Source: JAIXWP01 sp964428835
Lineage (GTDB): Bacteria; Bacteroidota; Bacteroidia; Flavobacteriales_D; Sanyastnellaceae
Length of the DNA stretch: 64,000 nt
Reading direction: 5' to 3'
Assembly: GCA_964428835.1 (NCBI GenBank)
Contig: CAYRZQ010000008.1
Coordinates: forward strand, 1 to 64,000
The notes below the pieces were generated by a model. It was not told the origin of the DNA and made no database searches. It saw only the letters and a program-made list of their open reading frames with translations. The position numbers and the translations under genes were made by a program. Shown here piece after piece: positions 9,050 to 16,084 of this stretch (position 1 is its first letter; every line of letters begins with the position of its first letter).

Positions 9050-10156
9050 ATGTACGCGCTTACTATTGTCATCTGTATAATATTCGCATGTTTTGTTTAC
9101 TACTTCTTTAAAGTTGTAAAATGGATATTTTGTTGGAGTAGATGGTCTCCTTCAGTAAACGATAATGCATCACAAGGCATTTCAGTAGTGATCCCATTCA
9201 GAAATGAGCGGAGGAATTTTGAGAGAAACATTCATGCTCTTGTTGACCAAGTTGAGAAAATAGAAAATGTCGAGGTAATATTTATTAATGACCACTCAGA
9301 TGATGGAGGAGAAGTACTTATTTCCTCACTTTCAAATGAGAAAATTAAATGTGTAAACGCTACCGAATATGGCAAGAAGCGCGCAGTGCAGCAAGGAGTG
9401 CATGCTGCACGGCATCAATATATAGTGACACTAGATGCGGACATCATTATTGGCGACTATTGGTTAGAAGGATTGCTAGAAGCTACAAAATCGAATGTTG
9501 AATTTGTCATTCTTCCATTGCTTGTATTTCACCGGAAGGGCCTTTTTCAACGCTTTCAGTACATTGAATTTTTGTCTCTCTTTGCCGTTACAGGCGCATC
9601 TGCAATTGAAGGTAAACCCCTCATGTGTAATGGTGCGCACTTACTTTTTAAAAAAGATTTTTATCTGAGGAACGAGTCGAGACTGAGGTTTGATGTTTCT
9701 AGCGGTGACGATATGTTTTTAATGGAAAGTCTTTCTTCTAAAGATCAATGGACGTATTATCTCGACTCAAGAGTTTTGGTTCGAATGGAGCCCGAAGAGA
9801 GCTTTCTTACATTTGTTCGTCAAAGGATTCGCTGGGCCGGTAAAACTAAGAACTTAAAGAGTCTGTATATTTTAATTTTTGGAATTACAGTGGTATTAAT
9901 ACAGTTTAGTTTTTGGCTGTTCTTAGCTTTAATTCTATTCACCGAATATTCGTTCGGTTGGTTCGGAATTTTATTTTTGGTGAAGTTTCTTACTGATTTA
10001 TTTTTGATAGAAACAGCTTCCAAGAAGGCTGGTGTTAGTTACTCTAAATTGGATGTATTGTTACTTTCATTGTGCTATCCCGTTTATGCATTTATAATTC
10101 CATTACTTTCGCTATTTGTTGTGCCTAGATGGAAAGGGAGGAAAATATCTATATGA
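9050..10156 (+). CDS. Membrane glycosyltransferase family 2
   Basis: A 368-residue inverting GT2 enzyme. It begins with a transmembrane helix (residues 1-25), then has the GT-A domain: VVIPFRNERRNFE, IFINDHSDDGG, VTLDADIII (the DxD metal site), SGDDMFLM and the QRIRWAGK acceptor-site motif, which corresponds to the QxxRW of processive GT2 enzymes. Two or three transmembrane helices follow (about 280-365). The start at 9050 is preferred over 9011, which would overlap the ruvC start. The stop overlaps the ATG of the ABC permease gene by 4 nt (ATGA), which implies translational coupling. The sugar and acceptor are unknown; placement before fcl and a WecA-type gene suggests envelope polysaccharide synthesis. 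Confidence 0.88.
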   Translation: MYALTIVICIIFACFVYYFFKVVKWIFCWSRWSPSVNDNASQGISVVIPFRNERRNFERNIHALVDQVEKIENVEVIFINDHSDDGGEVLISSLSNEKIKCVNATEYGKKRAVQQGVHAARHQYIVTLDADIIIGDYWLEGLLEATKSNVEFVILPLLVFHRKGLFQRFQYIEFLSLFAVTGASAIEGKPLMCNGAHLLFKKDFYLRNESRLRFDVSSGDDMFLMESLSSKDQWTYYLDSRVLVRMEPEESFLTFVRQRIRWAGKTKNLKSLYILIFGITVVLIQFSFWLFLALILFTEYSFGWFGILFLVKFLTDLFLIETASKKAGVSYSKLDVLLLSLCYPVYAFIIPLLSLFVVPRWKGRKISI

Positions 10157-11202
10157 GCATCTTTAGCGGCAGATCATGGTTGAAGTTTCGCAGAAATGGA
10201 ACTGCGGTGGCAGGTCTTGTTTTCATTTCTATGATGATTTGCATTAGTTTTCTCGGTCTCTTAGTTAGGCCTGATAAAACAGTCAATGCCAATACCCAAA
10301 GGCTCGAAATTTCGAAGAAGGAGCCCGGCTTCGAAGTGGAAGTAGCTTGGTTTGGTGAAAGTCCTAAGATCGATTTTACCTCTTGGTGGAATGGTGGATT
10401 TGAGGATAAGAGAATTTCTGTTGCTTTGTCTGAGATACGGAAAGATTCGAACGGTCAACCTATTGAGTATAAGGTGTACGGGTCCGATGAGTGGATTGCT
10501 TGGCCAAATGGGGCGTATGAAATTGATAGGGTAAAGTTCTTATTAGGCACCGATAAATATGGACGAGATTTACTTTCAAGGTTATTGGCTGGTGCTAAAA
10601 TTTCGTTGAGTGTAGGAGTCATTGCTGTATTTATTTCTTTAGTAGTTGGTCTGATTCTCGGTTTAGTAGCTGGCTATTATCGCGGCTGGGTTGATAATCT
10701 CATCATGTGGTTTACTAATGTGGTGTGGGCGGTACCGACGCTACTTTTGGTAATGGCCATCACTTTTGCTTTTGGAACAGGGCTTTGGAAGGTTTTTCTT
10801 GCCGTAGGATTGACTATGTGGGTTGAGGTGGCAAGGATTACAAGAGGTCAAGTCTTAAGTGTTAGAGAGAAAGAGTACATCGAGGCAGCAAGAGCTCTTG
10901 GTTTTAGCGACATAAGAATCATGTTTCGTCACGTACTCCCCAATATCTGGTCGCCTATTATTGTGATATCTGCTGCTAATTTTGCTTCAGCAATTTTAAT
11001 TGAGGCGGGGTTGAGCTTTTTGGGACTTGGCGCCCAAATACCAGTGCCGAGTTGGGGTAATATGATTCGGGAGCATTATGCATTTATTACCACAGATTTA
11101 GCATATTTGGCTATTGTACCAGGCTTAATGATTATGCTCTTGGTGTTGAGCTTTATGCTCGTAGGAAACGGGCTTAGAGATGCTTTGGATGTTAAGTCAT
11201 AA
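10153..11202 (+). CDS. ABC transporter permease, oligopeptide (DppC/OppC) type
   Basis: A 349-residue inner-membrane permease. The signature EAARALGFSDIRIMFRHVLPN is the EAA loop that contacts the ATPase, followed by SFLGLGAQIPVPSWGNMI, typical of DppC. The N-terminal TM1 (about 22-42) is followed by an enlarged periplasmic segment of roughly 85 residues before the channel helices begin with LLGTDKYGRDLLSR, a common DppC motif. ATG 10153 overlaps the stop of the GT2 gene. The partner permease, ATPases and binding protein are not in the window, so this is an orphan subunit whose partners must be encoded elsewhere. Confidence 0.9.
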   Translation: MSIFSGRSWLKFRRNGTAVAGLVFISMMICISFLGLLVRPDKTVNANTQRLEISKKEPGFEVEVAWFGESPKIDFTSWWNGGFEDKRISVALSEIRKDSNGQPIEYKVYGSDEWIAWPNGAYEIDRVKFLLGTDKYGRDLLSRLLAGAKISLSVGVIAVFISLVVGLILGLVAGYYRGWVDNLIMWFTNVVWAVPTLLLVMAITFAFGTGLWKVFLAVGLTMWVEVARITRGQVLSVREKEYIEAARALGFSDIRIMFRHVLPNIWSPIIVISAANFASAILIEAGLSFLGLGAQIPVPSWGNMIREHYAFITTDLAYLAIVPGLMIMLLVLSFMLVGNGLRDALDVKS

Positions 11203-11215
11203 AAACTTAGGTTTG
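11184..11215 (+). promoter_or_regulatory. fcl promoter TTTG-N20-TAGGTTTG
   Basis: TTTG at 11184-11187 and TAGGTTTG at 11208-11215, 20 nt apart, match both halves of the Bacteroidota promoter consensus. The -7 box ends 4 nt before the ATG at 11220. The -33 element lies within the end of the ABC permease gene. Confidence 0.65.
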
Positions 11216-11219
11216 CATT

Positions 11220-12158
11220 ATGAAAAAAGACTCAAAAGTCTATATTGCTGGACATAGGGGAATGGTAGGAAGTGCCATTGAGCGATACCTTCGTCATCAA
11301 GGGTTCTCCAATATTATAACTCGTACTTCATCCGAATTGGATTTACGGAATCAAAGCGCGGTTGCAGAGTTCTTTAAAAGTGAAAAGCCAGAGTTTGTTT
11401 TTTTGGCGGCAGCCAAAGTCGGCGGAATTATGGCGAACAACACCTATAGAGCGGACTTTATCTATGAAAATCTAATGATAGAGGCAAACGTTATTCATTC
11501 GGCATACGAGTCGAAGGTAGAGAAATTGCTGTTCTTAGGTTCTTCGTGCATTTATCCGAAAATGGCGCCGCAACCGCTAAAAGAGGAGAGTTTACTCACG
11601 GGTTTATTGGAGAATACAAATGAGCCTTACGCTATAGCAAAGATTAGTGGTATTAAGCTGTGTGAGGCGTATAGAGATCAGTATGGTTGCAATTTCATAA
11701 GCGCAATGCCCACAAACCTCTACGGACCGAACGATAATTACAACCTGCAGAATTCGCATGTATTACCTGCGATGATTCGAAAATTTCATAATGCCAAGGT
11801 GAATGGTCAGAAGGAAGTTATCTTATGGGGTGATGGAAGCCCACTAAGAGAATTCTTGCATGTGGACGACTTAGCCGCTGCGTGTGTGCACCTGATGGAT
11901 CACTACAATGAAAAGCTATTTGTGAATGTAGGAACGGGCTCCGATTTATCAATAAAAGAGCTGGCCGAGTTGGTTAAGGAGAAGGTAGGCTATGAGGGAG
12001 AGATTGTTTGGGATACAACCAAGCCAAATGGCACACCTAGAAAATTAATGGACGTCTCAAGAATCCATAATATCGGCTGGAAACATCGAATTGATTTGCA
12101 AGAAGGAGTGGCAAGTGTTTATGAGAATTTCAAAGAATTAAATCTCCCTACCGAATGA
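11220..12158 (+). CDS. fcl: GDP-L-fucose synthase
   Basis: A short-chain-dehydrogenase-type epimerase/reductase of 312 residues that converts GDP-4-keto-6-deoxymannose to GDP-L-fucose with NADPH. It shows GHRGMVGSAIERYL (the NADPH loop, GxxGxxG), AAAKVGGIMANN, FLGSSCIYPKMAPQP and the catalytic Tyr-x-x-x-Lys in EPYAIAKISG, then MPTNLYGPNDNY and WGDGSPLREFLHVDD. All are diagnostic of Fcl/WcaG. The partner GDP-mannose 4,6-dehydratase is not in the window. The stop overlaps the start of the Wzi-like gene by 4 nt (ATGA). It probably supplies fucose for capsule, O-antigen or exopolysaccharide. Confidence 0.96.
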   Translation: MKKDSKVYIAGHRGMVGSAIERYLRHQGFSNIITRTSSELDLRNQSAVAEFFKSEKPEFVFLAAAKVGGIMANNTYRADFIYENLMIEANVIHSAYESKVEKLLFLGSSCIYPKMAPQPLKEESLLTGLLENTNEPYAIAKISGIKLCEAYRDQYGCNFISAMPTNLYGPNDNYNLQNSHVLPAMIRKFHNAKVNGQKEVILWGDGSPLREFLHVDDLAAACVHLMDHYNEKLFVNVGTGSDLSIKELAELVKEKVGYEGEIVWDTTKPNGTPRKLMDVSRIHNIGWKHRIDLQEGVASVYENFKELNLPTE

Positions 12159-12171
12159 ACGTTCGTTCGGT
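12150..12171. promoter_or_regulatory. Palindrome ACCGAATGAAC/GTTCGTTCGGT over a start codon
   Basis: An inverted repeat of 11+11 bp with one mismatch and no spacer, covering the ATG at 12155 of the Wzi-like gene and the stop of fcl. In RNA the mismatch becomes a G-U pair, so the start codon could lie in a hairpin. An almost identical, perfect palindrome covers an ATG of the OstA-like gene at 36130-36159. The shape resembles a TetR-family operator. Confidence 0.45.
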
Positions 12172-13633
12172 TTTAATAGGAGTCTTATTAATCGTGGTTT
12201 TTCACGAACCTATGTATGCTCAGAATCTGCTTCCAACATCGGGAAGAATGGTTCGAGAAATAGAGGATTATTCAATACGAAATAAGCAATATGTGCATTT
12301 GGCGAATAAGCCTATGCACGAGTTTTTTTTGACAGATAGTATTATAAAATCTTATAGTGCGGATACTGCAAGTTATTATTATGAGCCGCTACTTTTGATT
12401 ATGAGAAATCACCTTCTTGAGATAAAGAAGAAGGGTTATCGTCTTTCATTTGATCCTATCGGAGAGTTGGCTTTTGGTTTTGAGTTTCCTAAGTCTGCTT
12501 TGACTGAAACAAGGAATAATCTTTATGTAAATAACAGAGGCGCCCTTCTCATGGGCGAAATTGGTAAGCGTTTCACATTTCAGACGGGCTTTTACGAAAT
12601 GCAGCGAAAGGCCACATCTTACCAAAGGGATTTTGTCGACAGTACCGACGTATTTCCAGGCTATGGGAGAGTAAAGGATTTTAAGTTTAAGCAGTATGAC
12701 CACAACATGAGTTTTGGAAATATGGCTTTCCGCGTGAGTGACAACTGGATTTTGGAATCAGGATATGGTCAACAATTCATTGGCCACGGATATCGAAGTC
12801 TTCTGCTTAGCGATGGTATTTTTAGCTATCCATACTTGCGCAGCACTGCTTATTTCTTTAATAAAAAATTATTGTATTCCAATACATTTGGTACCCTCCA
12901 GAATCTAGAGCGTCTTCCGCTTGGAGATGTACCAGAGTCTCTTTTCCGTAGAAAGGGCTTTAGCGCGAATTACTTGAGTTTCATGCCAATTCCGAATGTT
13001 GAAATAGGCGTATTCGAGGGTAATATCTGGCAAAGAGCAGATAGCACATCGATTACCCCATTGCCATGGAATTACTATGTTCCGGTCCTAGGAGCGGCTT
13101 CGATACAAGAATCGAACTCACAAAGGCTCAATAGCTTTTTTGGAGGAAACTTCCGGGTATCCTTTACACAAGGAGTGTCGCTGTACTCCCAAGTAATGGT
13201 GGATGATTTACAGTCTTCGTCTTTTGCTTATCAAGCCGGAATTAAGTTGTTTGACTTTTTGATAAAAGGTTTATATCTTCAAGGAGAGTATAATCGCGTG
13301 GATTTGAAAGAGAAAGCGGATACACGATACCAAGATTTTTCTCATTTTAATCAATATTTGGGACACCCAGGTGGTCGGGATTTGAGTGAGTGGGTGTTGA
13401 TAGCTGAGTATCGCTATGGTAAGTTTTTGTCAAGGGCAAAAGTGAATTGGATGGATTCAGAATCTCAGGTCTATGACCTTAGGCAATCTGAGGTGGAGGC
13501 CGGCTTGCAGCTCAATCTAAAGACCAACCTGGAGTTAGTGGCAGGTGTGAGCCACCGCAAATTCGATAGAGACTACGTTTGGTACCATTTGAGCTTAAGA
13601 ACGAATCTTCACTCAAGGTATTTTGACTTTTAA
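12155..13633 (+). CDS. Wzi-family outer-membrane capsule assembly-like protein
   Basis: A 492-residue predicted outer-membrane beta-barrel with a signal peptide (residues 1-22, ending YAQ). The middle contains GYGQQFIGHGYRSLLLSDGIFSYPYLR-type sequence (residues about 205-230), which matches the GxGxRSLLxSD...PYLR signature of the Wzi capsule-assembly barrel family (PF14052-like), and later GEYNRV and YLGHPGGRD. A paralogue is at 40355-41866 in this window. Wzi proteins of enterobacteria bind capsule at the cell surface; this role is inferred, not shown. The gene is coupled to fcl by an ATGA overlap, fitting a role in displaying or exporting a fucose-containing glycan. Its start codon sits inside a palindrome. 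Confidence 0.82.
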   Translation: MNVRSVLIGVLLIVVFHEPMYAQNLLPTSGRMVREIEDYSIRNKQYVHLANKPMHEFFLTDSIIKSYSADTASYYYEPLLLIMRNHLLEIKKKGYRLSFDPIGELAFGFEFPKSALTETRNNLYVNNRGALLMGEIGKRFTFQTGFYEMQRKATSYQRDFVDSTDVFPGYGRVKDFKFKQYDHNMSFGNMAFRVSDNWILESGYGQQFIGHGYRSLLLSDGIFSYPYLRSTAYFFNKKLLYSNTFGTLQNLERLPLGDVPESLFRRKGFSANYLSFMPIPNVEIGVFEGNIWQRADSTSITPLPWNYYVPVLGAASIQESNSQRLNSFFGGNFRVSFTQGVSLYSQVMVDDLQSSSFAYQAGIKLFDFLIKGLYLQGEYNRVDLKEKADTRYQDFSHFNQYLGHPGGRDLSEWVLIAEYRYGKFLSRAKVNWMDSESQVYDLRQSEVEAGLQLNLKTNLELVAGVSHRKFDRDYVWYHLSLRTNLHSRYFDF

Positions 13634-13641
13634 TACCTTTG
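13634..13641 (+). promoter_or_regulatory. -7 box TACCTTTG for the WecA-type gene
   Basis: An exact TAnnTTTG match right after the stop codon of the Wzi-like gene, 40 nt before the GTG start at 13682. The leader contains AAAGGAGTGAC, one of the few Shine-Dalgarno-like sequences in the window, 5-6 nt before the GTG. Confidence 0.5.
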
Positions 13642-13681
13642 TGCAGACCTTAGCTAATGAAATGAGTTAAAAAGGAGTGAC

Positions 13682-14773
13682 GTGAAAGATTTGATATTTT
13701 CTTTTTTAACGGCTTTTTTTATGGTGCTTGTTGCGATGCCTGCGCTAATCAAGGTGGCAAAGCTTAAGCATCTGGTAGACGAGCCGGGCGAAGCGCGAAA
13801 GCTCCATCGCAAGAGCGTACCCACCATCGGTGGTATCATGATTTTTGCAGGTACCATTATCAGTTACTCGTTGTGGTTTCCTTCTCAATACTCTGGACAA
13901 TTCGGTACAAACTATGAAATTCTAACAGCGCTAAATGAGTTTAAATATTTAGTGGCGTGCATGTTCATTTTATTTTTTCTCGGTTTGAAAGACGACATCA
14001 TTGGTGTTAGTCCGAGCAAGAAATTATTCGTTCATTTTGTCATCGGAGTTATCCTTGTCTTTATGGCGGATATTCGACTTACAGATTTCTGTGGTCTTCT
14101 CGGAATTGATGATATTCCTGACAACGTAAGTAAACCTCTGTCATTATTCATTTACATCGTAATCGTAAATGCTATAAACCTTATTGATGGAGTAGATGGC
14201 TTAGCTGGTGGTACAAGTTTTATCGGCAGCGTCACTTTTGCCGTTTGGTTTTATATCACGGGCGATTTACCACTTGCCCTATTGGCGACAGGTTTGGCGG
14301 GTTCACTATTGGGTTTTCTCTTTTTTAATTGGCAGCCGGCAAAGATTTTCATGGGAGATTCAGGCTCATTGATTATTGGCATTGTGATGTATGTGATGGT
14401 GATGAAACTCATTGAGTTTCCAGCCAGCCGTATGTCTGAGTCGATGCTGAATGTTTCAAAGCCTGTGCTATGTATGGCCGTCTTGGCTTATCCGCTAATA
14501 GACACCTTGCGCGTCTTCATCATTCGCATGAGCCAAGGGCGTTCCCCTTTTTCAGCCGATAAGAACCACATTCACCATCGTCTTCTCTCTTTTGGATTTT
14601 CTCACAGGCAAGTTTCATTGATCCTTTATGCTTATACGCTTTTTATCGTAGCACTCACCTTTTTAATGCCTGATAGATCTCCGAATATCTCTTTTTTGAT
14701 CGTTGGTATCGTCGCGGTATTACTGGCCAATTCAATCTTTTGGATATCACCAAAGAAAAAGCCCCAGACATAG
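13682..14773 (+). CDS. WecA/MraY-type undecaprenyl-phosphate sugar-1-phosphate transferase
   Basis: A polytopic inner-membrane enzyme (363 residues, about 10 helices) of the glycosyltransferase-4 family, which moves a sugar-1-phosphate from a UDP-sugar onto undecaprenyl phosphate. It shows RKLHRKSVPTIGG, FFLGLKDDIIGVSP (the Mg-binding DD motif), NAINLIDGVDGLAGG, IFMGDSGSL and a terminal KNHIHHRLLSFG motif, which is characteristic of the WecA/TagO/WbpL branch rather than MraY. The GTG at 13682 has a good ribosome-binding site (AAGGAG) just upstream. Placement after glycan genes suggests initiation of O-antigen, exopolysaccharide or protein glycan synthesis. The sugar specificity cannot be read from sequence alone. 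Confidence 0.93.
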   Translation: MKDLIFSFLTAFFMVLVAMPALIKVAKLKHLVDEPGEARKLHRKSVPTIGGIMIFAGTIISYSLWFPSQYSGQFGTNYEILTALNEFKYLVACMFILFFLGLKDDIIGVSPSKKLFVHFVIGVILVFMADIRLTDFCGLLGIDDIPDNVSKPLSLFIYIVIVNAINLIDGVDGLAGGTSFIGSVTFAVWFYITGDLPLALLATGLAGSLLGFLFFNWQPAKIFMGDSGSLIIGIVMYVMVMKLIEFPASRMSESMLNVSKPVLCMAVLAYPLIDTLRVFIIRMSQGRSPFSADKNHIHHRLLSFGFSHRQVSLILYAYTLFIVALTFLMPDRSPNISFLIVGIVAVLLANSIFWISPKKKPQT

Positions 14774-14795
14774 TCCAGGGCTTCACATTATTTTT
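14759..14795. terminator. Bidirectional terminator between convergent genes
   Basis: AAGCCC (14759-14764) pairs with GGGCTT (14778-14783), flanked by an A-rich stretch on the left and a T-rich stretch (14790-14799) on the right. It can therefore serve the WecA-type gene on the plus strand and the NtrC-like gene on the minus strand. The stem is short (6 bp), so efficiency is uncertain. Confidence 0.6.
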
Positions 14796-14805
14796 TCTTT
14801 GTTAA

Positions 14806-15978
14806 TTAAGAAAAGTGGGGCGTAGCATAGGCTTTTACCATTTTCTCATCAATAGCTTTAGGAGAAAGAATCACTAATCGCTCAATGACATTTCTGAATT
14901 CTCGGATATTTCCAGACCAGTCCAATTGCTGTAAGGCTTTTATAGCCCCGTCAGTTATTTCTTTCTTTGGCTGTGCATAATCTTCTGCTACAATGTTTAG
15001 GAAGTGATCGGCCAGCAATGGGATATCATCTTTTCTCTCATTTAAAGAAGGAACTCTTATCACAATCACTGATAGACGATGATACAAGTCTTCTCTAAAA
15101 TTACCAGCTGCGATCTCTTTTTTCAGGTCTTTATTAGTGGCGGCGAATACACGAACATTTACTTTAAAATCTTTATCTCCACCTACTCGTGTGATTTTGC
15201 TTTCTTGGAGAGCTCTCAGCACCTTGGCCTGAGCTGAGAGCGACATGTCTCCAATCTCATCAAGGAAAAGCGTACCACCATCAGCAAGTTCAAATTTGCC
15301 TTGTCTGGTTTTTATAGCACTGGTAAAGGCTCCTTTCTCATGTCCAAACAACTCGCTTTCGATGAGTTCAGATGGGATTGCAGCGCAGTTGACCTCAATA
15401 AAAGCGCTGTTGGAGCGTGGGCTTTTTTCGTGAAGCTGGCGTGCTACGAGCTCCTTTCCTGATCCATTTCCACCAGTGATGAGTACACGTGCTTCGGTTG
15501 GGGCCACGGTGTCTATCATTTGTTTAATTTCCTGAATCGCTTTGCTTTCTCCAACTATGTTGGCTCCCAAGACCTTGTTGACTTTTTTTCGGAGCGTTTT
15601 GGTTTCCTTTACTAAAGCTGTTTGATTGCTGGCGTTTCTTACGGTAACCAGGACGCGGTTTAGATCGAGGGGTTTTTGAATAAAATCATAAGCACCTTTT
15701 TTTAGTGCCTCCACTGCAGTTTCTACACTGCCGTGGCCTGTAATGATGATTACTGGCGTATCGATTTCCTTTTCTTTGATTTTCTCCAGGACTTCAATAC
15801 CGTCCATCTTGGGCATCTTGATATCGCAAAAAATGAGATCATAAGTCTCTTTTTCAATTTTCTTTAGTCCTGCTAATCCATCTTCTGCCTCATCCACTTC
15901 AAAAGATTCGTATTCAAGAATTTCCTTTAATGCTCCACGGATAGCAGCTTCATCGTCTATAATGAGAATTTTTGACAT
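14806..15978 (-). CDS. NtrC-type response regulator with AAA+ domain, no C-terminal HTH
   Basis: 390 residues. A receiver domain (1-115) has acidic residues near 8-9, phospho-acceptor Asp52 in CDIKMPKMDG and Lys102. The AAA+ domain (about 140-385) has Walker A GGNGSGKE (169-176), a GAFTSA loop at 216-221 instead of GAFTGA, Walker B GGTLFLDEIGDM (234-245) and R-finger-region sequence FREDLYHRLSV. The protein stops soon after NIREFRNVIERL, so the Fis-type DNA-binding helix-turn-helix usual in NtrC is missing. I recall similarly short members in Bacteroidota. It may act without specific DNA binding, or need a partner. The cognate kinase is not adjacent. Confidence 0.9.
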   Translation of the reverse strand: MSKILIIDDEAAIRGALKEILEYESFEVDEAEDGLAGLKKIEKETYDLIFCDIKMPKMDGIEVLEKIKEKEIDTPVIIITGHGSVETAVEALKKGAYDFIQKPLDLNRVLVTVRNASNQTALVKETKTLRKKVNKVLGANIVGESKAIQEIKQMIDTVAPTEARVLITGGNGSGKELVARQLHEKSPRSNSAFIEVNCAAIPSELIESELFGHEKGAFTSAIKTRQGKFELADGGTLFLDEIGDMSLSAQAKVLRALQESKITRVGGDKDFKVNVRVFAATNKDLKKEIAAGNFREDLYHRLSVIVIRVPSLNERKDDIPLLADHFLNIVAEDYAQPKKEITDGAIKALQQLDWSGNIREFRNVIERLVILSPKAIDEKMVKAYATPHFS

Positions 15979-16071
15979 CTTATTTGTTTTTTATATCATG
16001 CGCAATATTCGAGCCTGATAATTTGTGGACGAAAATAGGCAAACAACCTTTTTTTAGTTGAGGAATAAGCA

Positions 16072-16079
16072 TAATTTCG
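16072..16079 (+). promoter_or_regulatory. -7-like box TAATTTCG before the helicase gene
   Basis: One mismatch to TAnnTTTG, ending 5 nt before the GTG at 16085. It supports GTG 16085 as the start rather than the upstream in-frame TTG at 16058. Confidence 0.45.
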
Positions 16080-16084
16080 CAGAT

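Noticed and set aside
9930..9950. ACCGAATATTCGTTCGGT imperfect palindrome within the GT2 gene
   Set aside because: It lies in coding sequence with an interrupted centre and does not match the spacing of the other two.
16058..16084. TTG start of the helicase at 16058
   Set aside because: The extra residues are not helicase-like and a promoter-like box lies between it and GTG 16085, which gives the expected N-terminus.
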